Positions 12,664-14,548 of a DNA stretch of 14,548 bases are shown here, piece by piece. The notes under the pieces were generated by a model, which did no database searches, was not told the origin of the DNA, and was given only the letters and a program-made list of their open reading frames with translations. A program made the position numbers and the translations under genes. Within the stretch, counting starts at the first letter, position 1. The number at the start of each line of letters is the position of its first letter. The stretch is from an uncultured Prevotellaceae bacterium (GTDB taxonomy: Bacteria; Bacteroidota; Bacteroidia; Bacteroidales; Bacteroidaceae), in the NCBI GenBank assembly GCA_905202115.1, contig CAJKQZ010000048.1, forward strand, positions 1-14,548, given 5' to 3'.

Positions 12664-14418
12664 ATGCATATAACAAACTTTCTTGTTTCAGCCTGTGCAG
12701 CGCTTGCGCTCAGCGCCACGGCCGCCACATCGCACGCTTACGAAAAAAACTCAAAACCGTTACGACCCGTAGGCTTTGCCAACATAAGCGTAAGCGGCGA
12801 GCTCAACAGCCGCGTGCTCCGTAACATGGCCCGCCTCGAAGATGACCGATACCGCCCCGACCGCGTATTCCTTACCGAGCAGCAGTCGGGCTATTGGCCG
12901 GGCGACACCGAGGGGCGCACCATTCTCGGCCTCGTAATGGACGCGCAGGCCTCGGGGCGCGAGCCGGAATACCTTGACGAAATAATACGCCGCATACCAT
13001 CGCACCTGAACGAGCGCGGATACTTCGGCACCATCCACAAAGACTCGCTCGACGAGCAGCAGCTGTCGGGCAACGGCTGGGTGCTGCGCGGGCTGTGCGA
13101 ATACTACCGCTGGAAAAAGGATGCCGCCGTGCTGCCGGTAATAAAAAGCATTTCGGAAAACCTGTTCCTCGGCGGCAGCGAACTGATGAAAAAATATCCC
13201 ATAAACCCCGAAGAACGCGCCGAAACGGGTGGCGGAGCCTCAGGCAGCGTGGGCGAAACGATCGGCCGCTGGAGGCTCTCGACCGACGTGGGATGCGTGT
13301 TCATAGGAATGGACGGGCTGATACAGGCATACGAAGTGACAGGCAACAAAAAGCTCTTGCCGGTTATCGACGGACTTATAAACCTGTTCCTGAAAGTTGA
13401 CCTGATTAAGATCAAGGCGCAGACACACGCCACACTCACCGCTCTGCGCGGATTGATAAGGTATGCCGACATCACTGACGACAAAAGATACATCGATGAG
13501 GCGGAAAAACGCTGGACTTACTACAAGCAATACGGCATGACTGAGAATTATGCCAACTACAACTGGTTTCGCCGCTACGACACATGGACCGAGCCTTGCG
13601 CGATAGTAGACTCTTACATCGTGGCCGCACAACTGTGGCAGCACACGGGAAAGGCCGGATACCGCGACGACGCAGAGCTTATTTACTACAACGCACTTTG
13701 CCACGGACAGCGGGATAACGGAGGTTTCGGCACCGACAAATGCCCCGGACGCGGATTCGGACACCCATACGTGGCCGTGAGCGACTACGAAGCCTATTGG
13801 TGCTGTACCATGCGAGGCGGCGAAGGGCTGGGACGCGCAGTGGAATACACCGCTTTCGCACGTGACAACGAAGTGGCCCTGCCTTTTTACCGCAATACCC
13901 GCATAACGGTGCCCGTAAGCAAAAAAGCATCGTTCGCCCTGGAAGAAACTACGAACTATCCTTTTAGCAATAGGGTCGACATACGGATAACCACCGCCCC
14001 CAGGCGCGAAATGTCCCTCGCGCTCGCACGCCCTGAATGGATGGAAGGTTTCTCAGTGAAACTAAACGGAAAAGACGTTGAAACCGTTGCTACCAACGGC
14101 ATGGCCGTGCTGAAACGCAGATTCTCGGCCGGCGACCGCATTGAAATAGTCTTCGCCCTCAATCCGCGCACGGTAAAAACGCAGAACAGGGAGAACACCG
14201 CGAGCGAGAATTTCAAGATTCTTTGCGGCCCGCTGCTTCTTGCCGCGCCCGATGCCTGCGAGCATAACATTCCCCGCGTCGCAGGCTTCGAGCCTCTCGG
14301 GGGGCGTATGTACCGCATTGCCGGAAGCAGCACGGTAGTCTCGCCTCTTTACCACCTTATGGAACAAAGGATGAACAGCAACACGCAACCGCTCTACGCC
14401 CGCAGAGTGATTTTCTGA
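12664..14418 (+). CDS. Secreted GH127-type beta-L-arabinofuranosidase-like enzyme
   Basis: A 584-residue protein with a signal peptide of about 25 residues (hydrophobic to about A20, plausible cut after SHA). It resembles the former DUF1680 group, now GH127/GH146, which removes terminal beta-L-arabinofuranose from glycans. The fold is an (alpha/alpha)6 barrel followed by beta domains. The family's Cys3-Glu zinc site is present: E310-P-C312 and C380-C381 in YWCCTMRGGEG, with C380 the expected nucleophile. E294 lies 16 residues before E310, matching the acid/base Glu spacing in HypBA1 as I recall it. AAQLWQHTGKAGYRDDAELIYYNALCHGQ is the usual helix between them. The gene stands alone, with its own palindromic promoter region. 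The exact sugar specificity is not certain, and related members act on other substrates. Confidence 0.85.
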   Translation: MHITNFLVSACAALALSATAATSHAYEKNSKPLRPVGFANISVSGELNSRVLRNMARLEDDRYRPDRVFLTEQQSGYWPGDTEGRTILGLVMDAQASGREPEYLDEIIRRIPSHLNERGYFGTIHKDSLDEQQLSGNGWVLRGLCEYYRWKKDAAVLPVIKSISENLFLGGSELMKKYPINPEERAETGGGASGSVGETIGRWRLSTDVGCVFIGMDGLIQAYEVTGNKKLLPVIDGLINLFLKVDLIKIKAQTHATLTALRGLIRYADITDDKRYIDEAEKRWTYYKQYGMTENYANYNWFRRYDTWTEPCAIVDSYIVAAQLWQHTGKAGYRDDAELIYYNALCHGQRDNGGFGTDKCPGRGFGHPYVAVSDYEAYWCCTMRGGEGLGRAVEYTAFARDNEVALPFYRNTRITVPVSKKASFALEETTNYPFSNRVDIRITTAPRREMSLALARPEWMEGFSVKLNGKDVETVATNGMAVLKRRFSAGDRIEIVFALNPRTVKTQNRENTASENFKILCGPLLLAAPDACEHNIPRVAGFEPLGGRMYRIAGSSTVVSPLYHLMEQRMNSNTQPLYARRVIF

Positions 14419-14428
14419 TAGTCCGAAA

Positions 14429-14451
14429 AATTAACTTGCGTTAAGTTAATT
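14429..14451 (+). terminator. AT-rich hairpin after the glycoside hydrolase gene
   Basis: AATTAACTT (14429-14437) pairs exactly with AAGTTAATT (14443-14451) across GCGTT, starting 10 bases after the stop. The stem is nearly all A-T and no long T run follows, so it is a weak terminator candidate or a transcript-end structure. Copy 5 of the repeat just downstream may do the main work. Confidence 0.4.
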
Positions 14452-14480
14452 CCGGCATTCGCTCTGCATGGCCCGCAGCC

Positions 14481-14548
14481 CATTTATTCATGCGGCAAAA
14501 AATATGTCTGAGATATTTTAAAATATCTCAGACATATTTTGAATTATC
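14481..14548 (-). repeat. Dispersed palindrome-centred repeat, copy 5 (cut by window end)
   Basis: The palindrome is perfect over 42 bp (14499-14540). The right flank GAATTATC equals the right flank of copy 2, so this copy is in reverse orientation. The left flank (CATTTATTCATGCGGC) does not show the TATATATAGCC block of copy 2. The element continues beyond the window. Confidence 0.85.

Noticed and set aside
12664..12696. Lipobox (V-S-A-C at residues 8-11) in the glycosidase
   Set aside because: The stretch before the Cys is too short and lacks a positive charge. An ordinary signal peptide ending near SHA fits better.
1..14548. The five palindromes as a CRISPR array
   Set aside because: The copies are 2-7 kb apart, in both orientations, with genes between them. 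There are no regular spacers and no cas genes.

Overview
The window looks like a Bacteroidales chromosome. The reasons are a clean Bacteroides-type promoter (TTTG-N19-TAAATTTG) upstream of the first operon, weak or absent Shine-Dalgarno sequences, a valine/isoleucine operon with an acyl-ACP thioesterase inside it, an IlvC that resembles the fungal enzyme, and secreted lipoproteins. The even GC content of the core genes and heavy use of ATA for Ile would suit Muribaculaceae or Prevotellaceae, but the family cannot be fixed from this sequence.

Region 1 (about 300-6570) is one operon: ilvD - ilvB - ilvN - acyl-ACP thioesterase - ilvC, all on the + strand. ilvD and ilvB overlap by one base (TAATG), and the operon ends at a strong intrinsic terminator (6536-6567). 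IlvBN makes acetolactate or acetohydroxybutyrate, IlvC reduces and isomerises it, and IlvD dehydrates it to the 2-keto acid. The thioesterase would release free acids from acyl-ACP.

Region 2 (about 6640-12600) is an AT-richer accessory stretch. It holds two paralogous leucine-rich-repeat lipoproteins pointing toward each other (7074-8309 + and 10107-11357 -). A glycosyltransferase-like protein (8382-9785 +) follows the first. A small protein with a Gly/Cys-rich N-terminus and an HEALH zinc-peptidase motif (11374-12123 -) lies 16 bp upstream of the second. That peptidase gene appears to begin further upstream, at 12200, in another frame: its first codons lead into an A-AAA-AAC heptamer, and a -1 shift there joins them exactly to the main ORF.

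Region 3 (12600-14418) is a secreted GH127-type beta-L-arabinofuranosidase-like enzyme. Its -7 promoter box sits at the centre of a long interrupted palindrome.

Five copies of a dispersed repeat run through everything. Each centres on a 40-42 bp palindrome (half-site AAATATGTCTGAGATATTTT followed by its reverse complement), perfect in three copies. There is exactly one copy at every boundary between transcription units. Three copies carry much longer shared flanks (200-240 bp in total). No transposase, recombinase, CRISPR array, tRNA or rRNA was seen.
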